Origin: Bacillota bacterium
GTDB taxonomy: Bacteria > Bacillota > Clostridia > Oscillospirales > Acutalibacteraceae
DNA length: 41,029 bases
Direction of reading: 5' to 3'
Assembly (NCBI GenBank): GCA_023416955.1
Contig: JAEZGM010000044.1
Span: forward strand, 1-41,029
This document shows, one piece after another, positions 23,931-33,394 of this stretch. The notes beneath the pieces were generated by a model that ran no database searches, was not told the DNA's origin, and saw nothing but the letters and a program-made list of their open reading frames with translations. A program made the translations under genes and the position numbers. How positions within the stretch are numbered: the first letter of the stretch is position 1; each line of letters begins with the position of its first letter.

Positions 23931-24003
23931 ATACCTCATTTAAACAGAAAGTTGAATAAAATTTATCCATAATGTGCAATTCAACGGTTCTGCGAAACAG
24001 AAT

Positions 24004-24564
24004 CTATTTGTAAATTTCCCCATATTGAAGGATTGCCTTTTGTGTGTATTCACGCACAAATGCTGTCTTGCTTTCCGTATAGCCGTCACGGTTATGTTCA
24101 AATTGTTTCCAAAGGGAGAGCTTTAATTTTTCGTACGACTTTGCAATATCTTGATATTCATTCAAGTAATCTCTGAAATACAATTCGTCATTATCACCAA
24201 ATTCTCTAAGATGTAGATGAAATACTTTTTTAGCAAATCCGTTAGGTGTATATCCCTTGTTAAAATCAATGCGTGTTTCAGTTTGCGACATGCATAAATA
24301 ACCATTTTGCATGAGCACATTTTTAATGGCATCATAGTTACTCAAATTAGCTTCCACTAAAATATCAACGGTTGGTTTCGCCCATATACCGTTTATCGAC
24401 GTACTGCCGATGTGATGAATTTTAACTGTGTCCGGCAGGATGGGCAGAAGATGAGCTCTTTCTGCTTGATACCATTCTTTCCAACAGCTCTGATGCTCGG
24501 TTAATTGAATTGGAAACAACCTCCATAATTCTTCCAATGACATTTCAGATAAAGATTTACTCAT
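24004..24564 (-). CDS. GrpB-family (UPF0157) nucleotidyltransferase-like protein
   Basis: This 186-residue protein is of the GrpB/UPF0157 family, which has a nucleotidyltransferase-like fold. The signature HHIGSTSINGIWAKPTVDILVE is present near residues 60-80, with the GS motif and an Asp of the transferase core. The biochemical role of the family is poorly known. It is convergent with pflB, and its gene lies 69 nt after the alpha/beta hydrolase, so the two may share a transcript. Confidence 0.88.
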   Translation of the reverse strand: MSKSLSEMSLEELWRLFPIQLTEHQSCWKEWYQAERAHLLPILPDTVKIHHIGSTSINGIWAKPTVDILVEANLSNYDAIKNVLMQNGYLCMSQTETRIDFNKGYTPNGFAKKVFHLHLREFGDNDELYFRDYLNEYQDIAKSYEKLKLSLWKQFEHNRDGYTESKTAFVREYTQKAILQYGEIYK

Positions 24565-24633
24565 AAAACACTCTCTCCAATTATAAATAATTAAATCATA
24601 TTCAAGATGAATGTCATAAACGGACTGTAAAAT

Positions 24634-25329
24634 TCATAACAGGCTGTTCCTCATCCATGCTTCGACGATTTCCCTGTCGCCTGCATCCATAAATGGATGA
24701 TCGCTGTTTTGAGAAACAGTAAGGCGACAGTTGAACCTGTCTGCAAACGCATTGATGACTTCTCTGCTCTGGAGGTTGTCCCTTGCTCCATATAAAATAT
24801 GGGTAGGAGTAGTCCACTGATCAACCGGATGCTCTTTTACGTACATATAATAGGGCCAAGACATCGTGTCGATAGGGGTTGAAATTTTACCTTTTGCTTG
24901 AAGTTCTTCCTCCGTGATATGAAACCATGAAAACATCTGACGAATCAAATATTCCATATTTACAATGGGCGACTGAAAAAGGCAGTTGCCAAAATCTCTA
25001 TTGCGGTATGCGTGCAGACTGAAAAAAGCGCCTAAGCTGCACCCGAATAAAGATACGCTCTTCCAGTTATCAAAAACATAATTGCCAACTTGGGTTAGAT
25101 CAGCGATTCCATTCGTGATACTGCATTTATACTCTTTATCCGTCCTTTCACCATGTTCCGGCAAATCGAAACTGATTGTCTGATAATCTTTACTGGCAGC
25201 AATTTTAGCAAAAGTTTGGGCTTCTTCTTTATTTGACATCTTTCCATGAACAAAAATATAGATATTATCGGATTTTTCACCCCAAAGAACAGCGGGGATA
25301 TTCCCAATATACATTTTTTGCTTTACCAT
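24634..25329 (-). CDS. Alpha/beta-fold hydrolase
   Basis: This 231-residue alpha/beta hydrolase has the nucleophile elbow GCSLG (Ser98), a probable catalytic Asp in YGARDNL and a His in SDHPFM near the C terminus, together a complete triad. An oxyanion-side FVHG motif is near residue 27. The start ATG at 25329 has GGAGG 5 nt upstream; a TTG four codons earlier is less likely. The substrate is unknown. A MITE copy ends only 22 bp upstream of the start, inside the probable promoter region. Confidence 0.85.
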   Translation of the reverse strand: MVKQKMYIGNIPAVLWGEKSDNIYIFVHGKMSNKEEAQTFAKIAASKDYQTISFDLPEHGERTDKEYKCSITNGIADLTQVGNYVFDNWKSVSLFGCSLGAFFSLHAYRNRDFGNCLFQSPIVNMEYLIRQMFSWFHITEEELQAKGKISTPIDTMSWPYYMYVKEHPVDQWTTPTHILYGARDNLQSREVINAFADRFNCRLTVSQNSDHPFMDAGDREIVEAWMRNSLL

Positions 25330-25351
25330 TTCGGCCTCCAAATTCCGGAGG

Positions 25352-25422
25352 TACAGTCAGTTAACTTAAGAAAACATCCAAGAAAATGGGGATTGGTTCT
25401 GTTTTCAGGTTAACTGACTATA
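25352..25422 (+). repeat. MITE-like repeat copy D (short form, 71 bp)
   Basis: The ends are TACAGTCAGTTAA and TTAACTGACTATA. The inner sequence (AGAAAACATCCAAGAAAATGG, then GATTGGTTCTGTTTTC) is almost identical to copy B. It lies between the divergent hydrolase gene and the ABC exporter. The rest of the 25330-25752 gap contains a small CCCG/CGGG hairpin and the palindrome at 25684, and no gene was seen. Confidence 0.88.
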
Positions 25423-25683
25423 TTACCCTCCACACAGCATATTCTTTTGTTAACTAAACCCGTTTTGCGGGCTAAAAGATTGAAAGTGACATCATCTTTT
25501 AAGACCATGATAAACAAATAATTTTTTAATGTCAATTCCCGAATTTGTTTAGAGCTTTCGCAATATGCTTGCTGATTTTATGTAAAGGGGGCAATCCACT
25601 CCGAGTTTTATATGCCTTTGTTGTGGATTCTTAATTTGTAGAATCATTTGCCCACCTGAGTTTTGTAATTAAATCAACCGCTC

Positions 25684-25705
25684 AAATCAACCGAACGGTT
25701 GATTT
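25684..25705. promoter_or_regulatory. 22-bp palindrome upstream of the ABC exporter, TetR-like operator
   Basis: AAATCAACCG (25684-25693) and CGGTTGATTT (25696-25705) are perfectly complementary across 2 bp. A third AAATCAACCG starts at 25671, giving a direct repeat of the left arm. Palindromes containing ACCGnnCGGT are typical of TetR-family operators, but no TetR gene is present nearby. Confidence 0.5.
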
Positions 25706-25752
25706 CTTTTTTGCGCCAATCCAGTAGGATAGAAGCACAGGAGATGATTCAC

Positions 25753-26691
25753 ATGGAAAATTTATTAGAGGTTAAAAATCTGACCAAAAGCTTTAAAGAA
25801 AATAAGGTACTCAAAGAAATCAGCTTTGAAGTACGGCTGGGGGAAGTGCTTTGCATACTCGGCCCAAACGGAGCGGGAAAAAGCACGACGATTAACATCC
25901 TTACTGCGGCTTTGGGCGGCGACAGCGGTGAAATTACCTTTAAAGGCCAGAAAATCGGCCGCAGACTGCGGGCATATAAGCAGGCGATCGGTATTGTTCC
26001 ACAGGACATCGCACTTTACGAGGAACTCAGCGCGGAACGAAACCTGAGGTTCTTTGCCTCACTTTATGGGCTGCACGGCGCGGCTTTGAATAAAGCCGTG
26101 GACGAAGCGCTCGTGTTTGCAGGTCTCGAGGATCGCCGCAAAGACAAGGTCAAAACTTTTTCCGGCGGTATGAAGCGCCGCCTCAACATTGCCTGTGCGA
26201 TTGCCCACCGCCCGGAGCTTGTGATTATGGATGAGCCGACCGTGGGAATTGACCCGCAGAGCCGCAATCACATTCTCGATTCCATTAAAAAGCTGCGTGA
26301 CGGCGGTATGACCGTAATCTATACAACACACTACATGGAAGAGGTAGAAGCCATTTCCACGCGTATTATCATCATGGATCACGGAAGCATTATTGCGGAG
26401 GGCACGAAGGAATCGCTGAAGGAAGACATTGAAAACGAAAAACGGTACACCGTAGAGGTGGAAGAGAACGGCGGAATCAAAAACAGTGATTTTTCTGCAG
26501 TCGAGGGTGTCAAATCCGTAAAAATCGAAGGCGGTATGATTGAAATTACTTCGCTGAAAGGTGTGGAAAACCTGGACCGTATTATTGCGGTAATCAGTAA
26601 CCGCGGCGAAAAAATACGAAATATCACAAGCGAAGCCGCAAGCCTTGAAATGGTATTTTTAAGACTTACCGGCCGCAAGCTGCGCGATTAA
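25753..26691 (+). CDS. ABC-2-type transporter ATPase
   Basis: This 312-residue DrrA/CcmA-type ATPase has Walker A GPNGAGKST, signature FSGGMKRRLN, Walker B LVIMDEPTVGIDP and the H-loop TTHYMEE. The C-terminal extension of about 80 residues is usual for drug, antibiotic or lipid exporters. The ATG at 25753 has AGGAG at 9 nt; longer upstream readings lack support. Two ABC-2 permease genes follow in tight order. The exported compound is unknown, and a regulated efflux or antimicrobial resistance pump is likely. Confidence 0.92.
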   Translation: MENLLEVKNLTKSFKENKVLKEISFEVRLGEVLCILGPNGAGKSTTINILTAALGGDSGEITFKGQKIGRRLRAYKQAIGIVPQDIALYEELSAERNLRFFASLYGLHGAALNKAVDEALVFAGLEDRRKDKVKTFSGGMKRRLNIACAIAHRPELVIMDEPTVGIDPQSRNHILDSIKKLRDGGMTVIYTTHYMEEVEAISTRIIIMDHGSIIAEGTKESLKEDIENEKRYTVEVEENGGIKNSDFSAVEGVKSVKIEGGMIEITSLKGVENLDRIIAVISNRGEKIRNITSEAASLEMVFLRLTGRKLRD

Positions 26692-26702
26692 GGGGGGATA
26701 GT

Positions 26703-27443
26703 ATGCGTCGTTTTTTTTCAATTTTTAAAATGGATATGCTAAACCTCTTTAAAAATCCCGTGCTTGTCGGTTATAATACCGTGTTTGCTTTGGTTTTAAC
26801 TCTGGTTCTGGGCTATCTCTGCGGCGGTAATTTCGCCGATATGAAAGACGCCTATCAATATTACACAGTTTCTCTGGTTATTTACGGAATGCTTAATGGA
26901 GCGATGACCGCTTCCAACTGCTTTATGGAGCGCGATATCAAACGGCCTAATCTGCGTATTATTTATTCGCCGGTTGGCAGCTTCCCGATTTATTTTTCAA
27001 AGATACTGTCATCATTTCTATTTGATTATGTGCTGCATCTTTTGCTGATCGCACTTTTGCGTCCTCTGCTTCATGTCACATTGGGCAGCAATCCGATGTT
27101 TTTCCTTTTGCTTATGATTCCGGTTGAGTTCGCGGCAGCCGCTCTTGGCATATTTTTTTGCTGCGTTTTTAAGTGTGAGGAAACAACAAGCTCCCTCTTA
27201 AGTACGCTGATCAGCATCTTCAGCTTTCTGGGCGGCACTTTCTTTTCGCTTGACGGTATGGGCAGCGCAATAGCGGTTGCTTCACACTTGTCCCCGGTAA
27301 AATGGCTGAACGACGCTTTTTTCGCTCTTGCCTGTGACAACAGCCTGAACTATTTCTGGCCGGTGTTTATCGGCGGCACGGTTCTTTCAGTGCTCTTTGT
27401 GCTGGGCTGCCGTCTGCTTTTCAGAACGGAGGATTATTTATGA
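26703..27443 (+). CDS. ABC-2-type transporter permease 1
   Basis: This 246-residue ABC-2 membrane protein has about six membrane segments (near 20-40, 55-75, 95-120, 130-155, 165-190 and 220-240). It begins 11 nt after the ATPase and overlaps the second permease by 4 bases. The two permeases presumably form a heterodimeric channel. Confidence 0.88.
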   Translation: MRRFFSIFKMDMLNLFKNPVLVGYNTVFALVLTLVLGYLCGGNFADMKDAYQYYTVSLVIYGMLNGAMTASNCFMERDIKRPNLRIIYSPVGSFPIYFSKILSSFLFDYVLHLLLIALLRPLLHVTLGSNPMFFLLLMIPVEFAAAALGIFFCCVFKCEETTSSLLSTLISIFSFLGGTFFSLDGMGSAIAVASHLSPVKWLNDAFFALACDNSLNYFWPVFIGGTVLSVLFVLGCRLLFRTEDYL

Positions 27444-28420
27444 GAACCTTTTTAAGCGTATTGAAAAATAATTTTTTACGCACTGTCCCGCGTTTGAGTT
27501 CCACCATAGTGATGACTGTTTTAACGCTTTTGACCATTCTGCTCGCCGTTTATGTGACCGGGCTGCAGCAGGTCAAAGCACATGTCGCAGTGATTGCGCA
27601 AGGCAGTTCAGCCGTATTGCCGCAAAGCTCCAAGCAGTTGGACATTACAATTTTACAGCAGAAACCGCCCCACTCCGACCTTGTAAAGCAGAAGTACGAC
27701 GCGTATATCACAGTAAACCCCAACGGCAGCTATTCGATTGAAACGCTGCGCAGCAAGGAATTCAAAGACATGCTGCTACTGCTTTTGCAGCATCCTGACG
27801 CAAAGATTACCCAAAGCAGCGGTGAACGGGGGTCGGGAGTGAACATCATCGGCTTCATGATGATGTTTATGCTGATGCTTTCCTTTTCCAATCTGTTTGC
27901 GTTTGCAGACGACAAGGAGCAGGGCCAGATGAGCCGCATTGTTGCCGCGCCTTCCTCATTCTGGGGCTACCTTGCCGCGCACTGCGTTTATTGTGTGATC
28001 ATGGCTTTCCCGGCGTTTTTGATGATTGCCGTTCTGGAGTGGAGTGGCTGGAATGTGGGATTTTCCCTCTTACAGTATGCGGGACTGACCTTGGTACTCA
28101 GCGTTTTGGGAATCTCGTTCGCGTTTTTACTGAATACGCTGATCGGGAAGCCGGACAACGCCAATATGCTTGGCAGCGCTGTAACCGTCCTGACCTCAGT
28201 GCTGGCGGGAGGCTTTTACTCCTTCAGTAAAAGCAACGCGGTGATCGACCCCATTATAAAGCTGCTGCCGCAGAAAGAACTGATGAATTTTGCTCAGCAT
28301 CTGCAGAACGGCGACGCCGGGCAGCATATATTTTCTATTTTATATGTAATTGGATTTTCACTTTTGCTTTTTGCGCTTTCCTGCTGTATACTGCGCCGCA
28401 TGTATATCAAAAAAACCTGA
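27440..28420 (+). CDS. ABC-2-type transporter permease 2
   Basis: This 326-residue ABC-2 permease has one N-terminal membrane helix (about 20-40), an extracytoplasmic loop of about 100 residues and a C-terminal group of five or six helices, the YhgE/DrrB-like layout. It is translationally coupled to permease 1 by a 4-base overlap. It completes the exporter. Confidence 0.88.
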   Translation: MRTFLSVLKNNFLRTVPRLSSTIVMTVLTLLTILLAVYVTGLQQVKAHVAVIAQGSSAVLPQSSKQLDITILQQKPPHSDLVKQKYDAYITVNPNGSYSIETLRSKEFKDMLLLLLQHPDAKITQSSGERGSGVNIIGFMMMFMLMLSFSNLFAFADDKEQGQMSRIVAAPSSFWGYLAAHCVYCVIMAFPAFLMIAVLEWSGWNVGFSLLQYAGLTLVLSVLGISFAFLLNTLIGKPDNANMLGSAVTVLTSVLAGGFYSFSKSNAVIDPIIKLLPQKELMNFAQHLQNGDAGQHIFSILYVIGFSLLLFALSCCILRRMYIKKT

Positions 28421-28514
28421 AATCGTCCGGAGTCCCTTGCAATGTGGGAGCAGGAAGGTTACAATCAGACTACAATGACCTGCGGTAAAGCATTTTAAAA
28501 AGGTGAGGCCAAAA

Positions 28515-31130
28515 ATGAACGAATCAACTGAACTGCTCCTTCTTTCCACAAAGTTGAAAATACCTGTTCCCCGACGGGATTATGTAGTGCGCAGAGCATT
28601 GTTTGAAAAGCTCGCTTCCTGCCGGGATATGGGAGTTATTTTCGTGTGCGGCGGCGCAGGAACAGGGAAGACCACGCTGCTGTCTTCTTTCCTGAGAGAA
28701 ACCGGGTTAAAAAATGCAGCGTGGATTTCATTGGACGCCTCAAATGCCAATGTGTATTCCTTCTGGCACTACTTCGCCGCGGCGACCGAAACTTTCTTAG
28801 GAGAAAACGGCGATTTCCTTTCCTTTATGCGTTCCAGCTTTGACGCGTCCCATATGGAAAATTTACTGACTGTTTTGATCAATCAGCTGTGCAGCGAAGA
28901 GGATTATTATGTCGTGCTCGATGACATTCACTGTGTCAGGGACGAAGCACTGACACGGACATTAGAATTTTTTATCAATGCGATGCCGGACAATCTGCAC
29001 CTTTTTATGCTTTCGCGGGAAGATCCACCGGTTTACCTCGGGGCGTTGGCGGTTTCCGGGCGTCTTCTGTACATTGACGGACGGCAGATGCAGCTTTCAT
29101 GGGATGAAGGAATTTCCTTTTTAACACAGACATTAAAGCTGGGGCAAAGCGAGGAAGAACTCAATCGCCTGAACAGTTATGCGGAAGGATGGATCGGCGG
29201 TCTGCAGCTTGCGGCGGCGGCGGGGCGGGCGGGGAAAAACTCCGCAACGCTGCTGCAGGCCGGCGGCGGTATCGCGGCGGAATACCTCACCCGCGAAATT
29301 TATGAATCCCTGACTCCCGGGGAACGTGATTTTCTACTCGCCACCGGCTGCCTTGCCTATTTTGACGCGGAAATCTGCCGCTGCCTGTTCGACGGTTTTT
29401 CTCAAGCGGATTTTGCAGACATGATCGAAGAGCTTACCCAGAAAAATCTGTTCCTTATTTGTATTGATGAGGAAAACAAAATTTACCGTTATCACAATAT
29501 TCTTTCGGAATACCTGACCCGGCAATTTTCCCATCTTTCGCAGAAACAAAAAGCAGCATGGCTGGCTCGCAGTGTCGGCGCTTTTGAACAGCGTGGCGAT
29601 TACGAGGAGGCCATGCGGCAGCTGTGCGATGAGGGAGATTATCAAAATCTGATGCGTGTCGCGCACAAAATGGGCGGAAGTATTGAATCCTGGCATTACC
29701 TGGACAAAATTCCGCTTGACTTGATCATCGAAGACGCAGACCTTGCGGCGCAGTGTTTTATCTACAATATCGGAAGCCTCAATTTGGAGCGCTGCGATAC
29801 GCTGTACGCGAAGTTCAAAGAGCGCTATGCCGGAACGGACGTTTTCAAGATGATGCGGTTTGTCGAATTTTATTTGTCCATAAGCAACGGAAATCTGCCG
29901 GAATATGAGGCGTTCACTTCACAGCAGATTGATAGCCTCCCTTTGGAGCCTGTGATTAAATCCATGATTTTTATTGAGAATGCGAAAGTCTTAATTGACA
30001 TGATGCAATACGAGGAAGCGCTGGCTTGCTTGGATCGGGCACGCGAGCTTTGTGACGGGGCAAACCGCTTTATCGATGGCTATGCGCTGGGGCAGAAAGC
30101 GCAGCTATTTGAAGAAACAGGCCGACTGAATGAAAGTCTGCTTTGCGTAGAACAGTCGATGAAGCTGCTGAATTCCCCGTTCATTACCTCCGGGATGGGC
30201 GTGGGCTTTTATGTTGGTCTGACGGGGGTTTATATGCGCCGTATGGAGCTTGATAAAGCGGAAGAAGCTCTGAATCGGGCACAGGAGTTGATGAACAAGC
30301 AGCACACGCGCTTGGAATTGATGGACGTTGAGCTGGATTTTCATATTGAGGAAATGAAGCTGCTGAGGGGGAAAAGCGAAGACGCCGCCGCTTTTATAGA
30401 AGAAATGTCGAGGAGTTTTTTGTCAGTCAACTCCCTGCTTTTCGGGCGTTTGATTCAGGAACTGGAATTTGAAGGCAAGTTGAATCCGGAAGTTGCCGAA
30501 CGGTTTATGAGTGACCTGGAAGAGTCAAGTATATACCGAGCTCAACCCTTTATGAGGCTGATACACGCCCGGATTTTACATCATTACGGTAAAGCGGAAG
30601 CGGCACTGCAGGAAACGGAAGAAGTAATGGTTTTCGCGCGTGAGCATAAGAATAGACTCCGCCTCGTGGAAGCCGACCTGCAAAAGATTTTTATGCTGTC
30701 ACAGGCACAGCCGATGCCGGAAAATCAGCGTCAAATGAAAAATCTTTTGCGCGAAGCGATATATCATGCTCACGAAAATCAAATTTTGCAGCCTTTTTAT
30801 TTGGAACGCCGCACAGTTTTACCCTTGCTATGCGAAATGAGGGATTCAGAAAAGAGCGGGCTGAATACAGCGGAATCCGCTTTTTTGCGTCAGGCGATTA
30901 CCGTTTGCAGTTCTTCCGACGGTGTAAAAGAATCTGAAGTGCTGTCAACACGGGAGTTGGATGTTTTGAACGAAATGGCAAAAGGCATTACCAATCGCGA
31001 AATTGCGGAGCATCTCTGCATTTCTCAGGCTACAGTGAAAACGCATGTTTTGAATATCTTCGGAAAGCTTGGTGTGTCTACACGGCTGTTGGCAGTGGAA
31101 GAGGGGCGAAAAATAGGCCTCATTCATTAA
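28515..31130 (+). CDS. MalT/LAL-type LuxR-family transcriptional activator
   Basis: This 871-residue STAND ATPase regulator has an N-terminal P-loop GGAGTGKTT (46-54), a Walker B-like YYVVLDDIH, a long helical repeat middle (about 350-790, TPR-like and rich in Glu/Leu), and a C-terminal LuxR helix-turn-helix (STRELDVLNEMAKGITNREI and onward, last 65 residues). Such proteins bind ATP and an inducer, oligomerise and activate transcription. The ATG at 28515 has GGTGAGG about 6 nt upstream. It lies 94 nt after the ABC exporter in the same direction and probably controls it. The inducer is unknown. Confidence 0.9.
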   Translation: MNESTELLLLSTKLKIPVPRRDYVVRRALFEKLASCRDMGVIFVCGGAGTGKTTLLSSFLRETGLKNAAWISLDASNANVYSFWHYFAAATETFLGENGDFLSFMRSSFDASHMENLLTVLINQLCSEEDYYVVLDDIHCVRDEALTRTLEFFINAMPDNLHLFMLSREDPPVYLGALAVSGRLLYIDGRQMQLSWDEGISFLTQTLKLGQSEEELNRLNSYAEGWIGGLQLAAAAGRAGKNSATLLQAGGGIAAEYLTREIYESLTPGERDFLLATGCLAYFDAEICRCLFDGFSQADFADMIEELTQKNLFLICIDEENKIYRYHNILSEYLTRQFSHLSQKQKAAWLARSVGAFEQRGDYEEAMRQLCDEGDYQNLMRVAHKMGGSIESWHYLDKIPLDLIIEDADLAAQCFIYNIGSLNLERCDTLYAKFKERYAGTDVFKMMRFVEFYLSISNGNLPEYEAFTSQQIDSLPLEPVIKSMIFIENAKVLIDMMQYEEALACLDRARELCDGANRFIDGYALGQKAQLFEETGRLNESLLCVEQSMKLLNSPFITSGMGVGFYVGLTGVYMRRMELDKAEEALNRAQELMNKQHTRLELMDVELDFHIEEMKLLRGKSEDAAAFIEEMSRSFLSVNSLLFGRLIQELEFEGKLNPEVAERFMSDLEESSIYRAQPFMRLIHARILHHYGKAEAALQETEEVMVFAREHKNRLRLVEADLQKIFMLSQAQPMPENQRQMKNLLREAIYHAHENQILQPFYLERRTVLPLLCEMRDSEKSGLNTAESAFLRQAITVCSSSDGVKESEVLSTRELDVLNEMAKGITNREIAEHLCISQATVKTHVLNIFGKLGVSTRLLAVEEGRKIGLIH

Positions 31131-31308
31131 AAAGGATGTAACTTTTGAAAATGTTTCACTAGGCCTTGTTTGTAAGATGATGAGGATAGTACAGATAGCT
31201 AAAATATCAGTACAGAACAGTGCAATCAAGCGGATTTATCTGAGTACAAATTTTATAAACAAGACCTAAGTAACGGAAATGGGTAATTCTATGAACTGCA
31301 CGTTATGC

Positions 31309-31839
31309 TCATAATCTTGTGTTGTCTATCCAATACCGGTTAATGGCTATTCCGTCTTCATCATATGTTTGATTTTCTAAAACGCCGCCATTATATAAAA
31401 TAACCTTCTGTGAAGCAATGTTATCTGAATCGCAGGTTATGAGAACTTTGAAAATTTCCATTGCGGATAATTTCTCTAAAGCCAACCGCAGAATGAGGTT
31501 TCCGTATCCTTTTCCTCTGTATTCAGGGCATATACCGTATCCAACATGGCCACCATCAACGATGTTCGTATGATTTAAATAATGCCTTAAAGATACTGCA
31601 CCCAGTATCTCCCCGCTTTCACTTTTAAGAAAAAATAATGTTTGCGGTACTTCTTCTCCAATGTTTATGCCTTTACTACGATTTCCAATATAATGGAGCC
31701 ATTCTGAATAGCTCCCATTAAACTCCCTTAGAAGGCCGGGATTCATTCTTCCGCCAAAAGCTTTCCACTTGTCAGTTAAGAGCTTTACGGCATCCTCATC
31801 AGATTTACCGGGTTTCTCCAGATAATATTGTTCTTTCAA
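31309..31839 (-). CDS. GNAT-family acetyltransferase
   Basis: This 176-residue GNAT protein has the acetyl-CoA loop CPEYRGKGYGNLIL and a C-terminal SQKVILYNGGVLEN segment typical of RimJ/YkkB-like members. The start is TTG, with GGGAG at 7 nt. It is a single gene convergent with the MalT-like regulator. The substrate is unknown. Confidence 0.85.
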   Translation of the reverse strand: MKEQYYLEKPGKSDEDAVKLLTDKWKAFGGRMNPGLLREFNGSYSEWLHYIGNRSKGINIGEEVPQTLFFLKSESGEILGAVSLRHYLNHTNIVDGGHVGYGICPEYRGKGYGNLILRLALEKLSAMEIFKVLITCDSDNIASQKVILYNGGVLENQTYDEDGIAINRYWIDNTRL

Positions 31840-31957
31840 ATTTTCTCTCCCTCAGATTTATAAATAATATGCATATATTTTGAATCAAACTGCATGAATA
31901 ATAAGCAGCTCTATAAACTGAATTACGATCACATTTTACTTAATGTGTGTCAATTGA

Positions 31958-32335
31958 TTATTTTCTGTTTCCATTTTCATCGAAAGTTTTCCGTAAAGCA
32001 ATTTCAGTAGGAACTACGGAGGCAATTAAAATAACAGTCTGCACGACTATAACGATTAAACTGAAGCTGCCAACGGTATTTGTATCTTTATCAAATACAA
32101 ACATCATAGCCACAAAGGAGGGGACGAGCATAATCCAGCCGACAAGGCGCCACACCTTTCCACAATGATGGTGTGCAAATTCCCACGTATCCCTGTTTTT
32201 CATAGACATAGTTGTTCTGTATCCGGATATATGGTTAATTTCTTTTGGCGCTCTTTTTGTATAAATGCTTCCAAAGATAATCATGATTACAGGTATCAGT
32301 AAATCCATAATCAGCGTAAAAATCCAGAAATTCAT
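31958..32335 (-). CDS. SdpI-family membrane protein
   Basis: This 125-residue protein has three membrane segments (about 3-23, 60-80 and 88-110) and the SdpI-family motif GYRTTMSMKNRDTWEFAHH between the first two. Bacillus SdpI protects against the SdpC toxin and acts with an ArsR-type regulator. Many homologs in Clostridia stand alone or beside DUF3784 proteins. No toxin or ArsR gene is in view. The ATG at 32335 has AGGTGG about 6 nt upstream. It follows the DUF3784-like gene by 36 nt and is probably co-transcribed with it. Confidence 0.82.
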   Translation of the reverse strand: MNFWIFTLIMDLLIPVIMIIFGSIYTKRAPKEINHISGYRTTMSMKNRDTWEFAHHHCGKVWRLVGWIMLVPSFVAMMFVFDKDTNTVGSFSLIVIVVQTVILIASVVPTEIALRKTFDENGNRK

Positions 32336-32371
32336 ACCCCGCCACCTCGTCAAATCCTGTTTAAACTAGAT

Positions 32372-33187
32372 CTATTTTATTGCTGACTTCAGTTTATTAT
32401 AAAGAAGCTCGGTCTTTACTTGATCCTGATCGTTAAGAATTGTGAGCCCACCTGTAGTTTCTATATAGAGAAACGGCGGTTTGGCAGCGTTCAGAAAAAG
32501 TTCGGCATCTCTTCCATCCACTTTGAATTTTCCTTTGAGGATGGAACCAAAGTCAGAGCCGCTGATTTTGCTCAGCTCCTTGGGAAGACTGTCTCTGATC
32601 TGCAGGCCTTTGATGTCGCTCAGGCGGATCGTTTCCCCGAAAGAAGAAGAAACTTTCAGGGCATTGTCACTTACAGTGAAAACCGGAGGCTGACTTGCCT
32701 GATACAGCACGGTGCCTACTACCAGAACAACAGGCAATGTTGCGATGCAGATACCACCGACGAGTGAAGTCAGCTTCCTTTTTGAATCAGCTCGGTGATT
32801 TCCTAAGTATTTGTCGTCGATAGCGGCTTTTTTATTTGCTTCGCAGCCCGTTTTTAAGCATCTTTTGTTGGCGTAGTACAGAGTGACTCCAACATCGGTA
32901 AGGATAAAAATAAAATAAAAAATGAAATATGGTGTGGCATAGGCGCTGTTTACAGGAATTAACAGCAATCCTAAGGTTGCGGCGGCAATAAGCAGCAGTG
33001 TTACACCGACCGTACGGCAGAGCTTCTTTCTGTCGTATTTCGCTTTTTCTTCGGGACTTGACGTGTTATAGCCCGCAATTAGAAAGGAACCGCGACCCGT
33101 CAAAAGAATGACGGACAAGGCAGATAACAGGGCTAAAACAACATAAGCAATGATCACAGCGTATTCCTTCTTCACTGTAAAAATCAA
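32372..33187 (-). CDS. DUF3784/PH-domain membrane protein
   Basis: This 271-residue protein has an N-terminal DUF3784 region of three membrane helices containing GRGSFLIAGYNTSSPEEKAKYD. A fourth helix near 140-160 follows, then a soluble C-terminal domain resembling bacterial PH domains (about 170-270). The start is uncertain: TTG at 33187 has no clear ribosome site. The function is unknown. Together with the SdpI-like gene it may form a membrane stress or immunity module, which is inference. Confidence 0.7.
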   Translation of the reverse strand: MIFTVKKEYAVIIAYVVLALLSALSVILLTGRGSFLIAGYNTSSPEEKAKYDRKKLCRTVGVTLLLIAAATLGLLLIPVNSAYATPYFIFYFIFILTDVGVTLYYANKRCLKTGCEANKKAAIDDKYLGNHRADSKRKLTSLVGGICIATLPVVLVVGTVLYQASQPPVFTVSDNALKVSSSFGETIRLSDIKGLQIRDSLPKELSKISGSDFGSILKGKFKVDGRDAELFLNAAKPPFLYIETTGGLTILNDQDQVKTELLYNKLKSAIK

Positions 33188-33394
33188 GGATTTCTAAAAT
33201 TAATTATATTACCAATTATGGGTCAATTACAACATGTATTTCCAAAATGCAACAATCAGAACTGCGGGCTTGTCAAACTTCAGGCCTTTAAGGCGGTGCG
33301 GGTAGTTACCCTGTCTGACGGGTTGAAAATCAATCCAGACAGTCCGGCAAAAGTTACGTTTAAGATCAATGGCGGTACTTATAAGTGGTATCGC

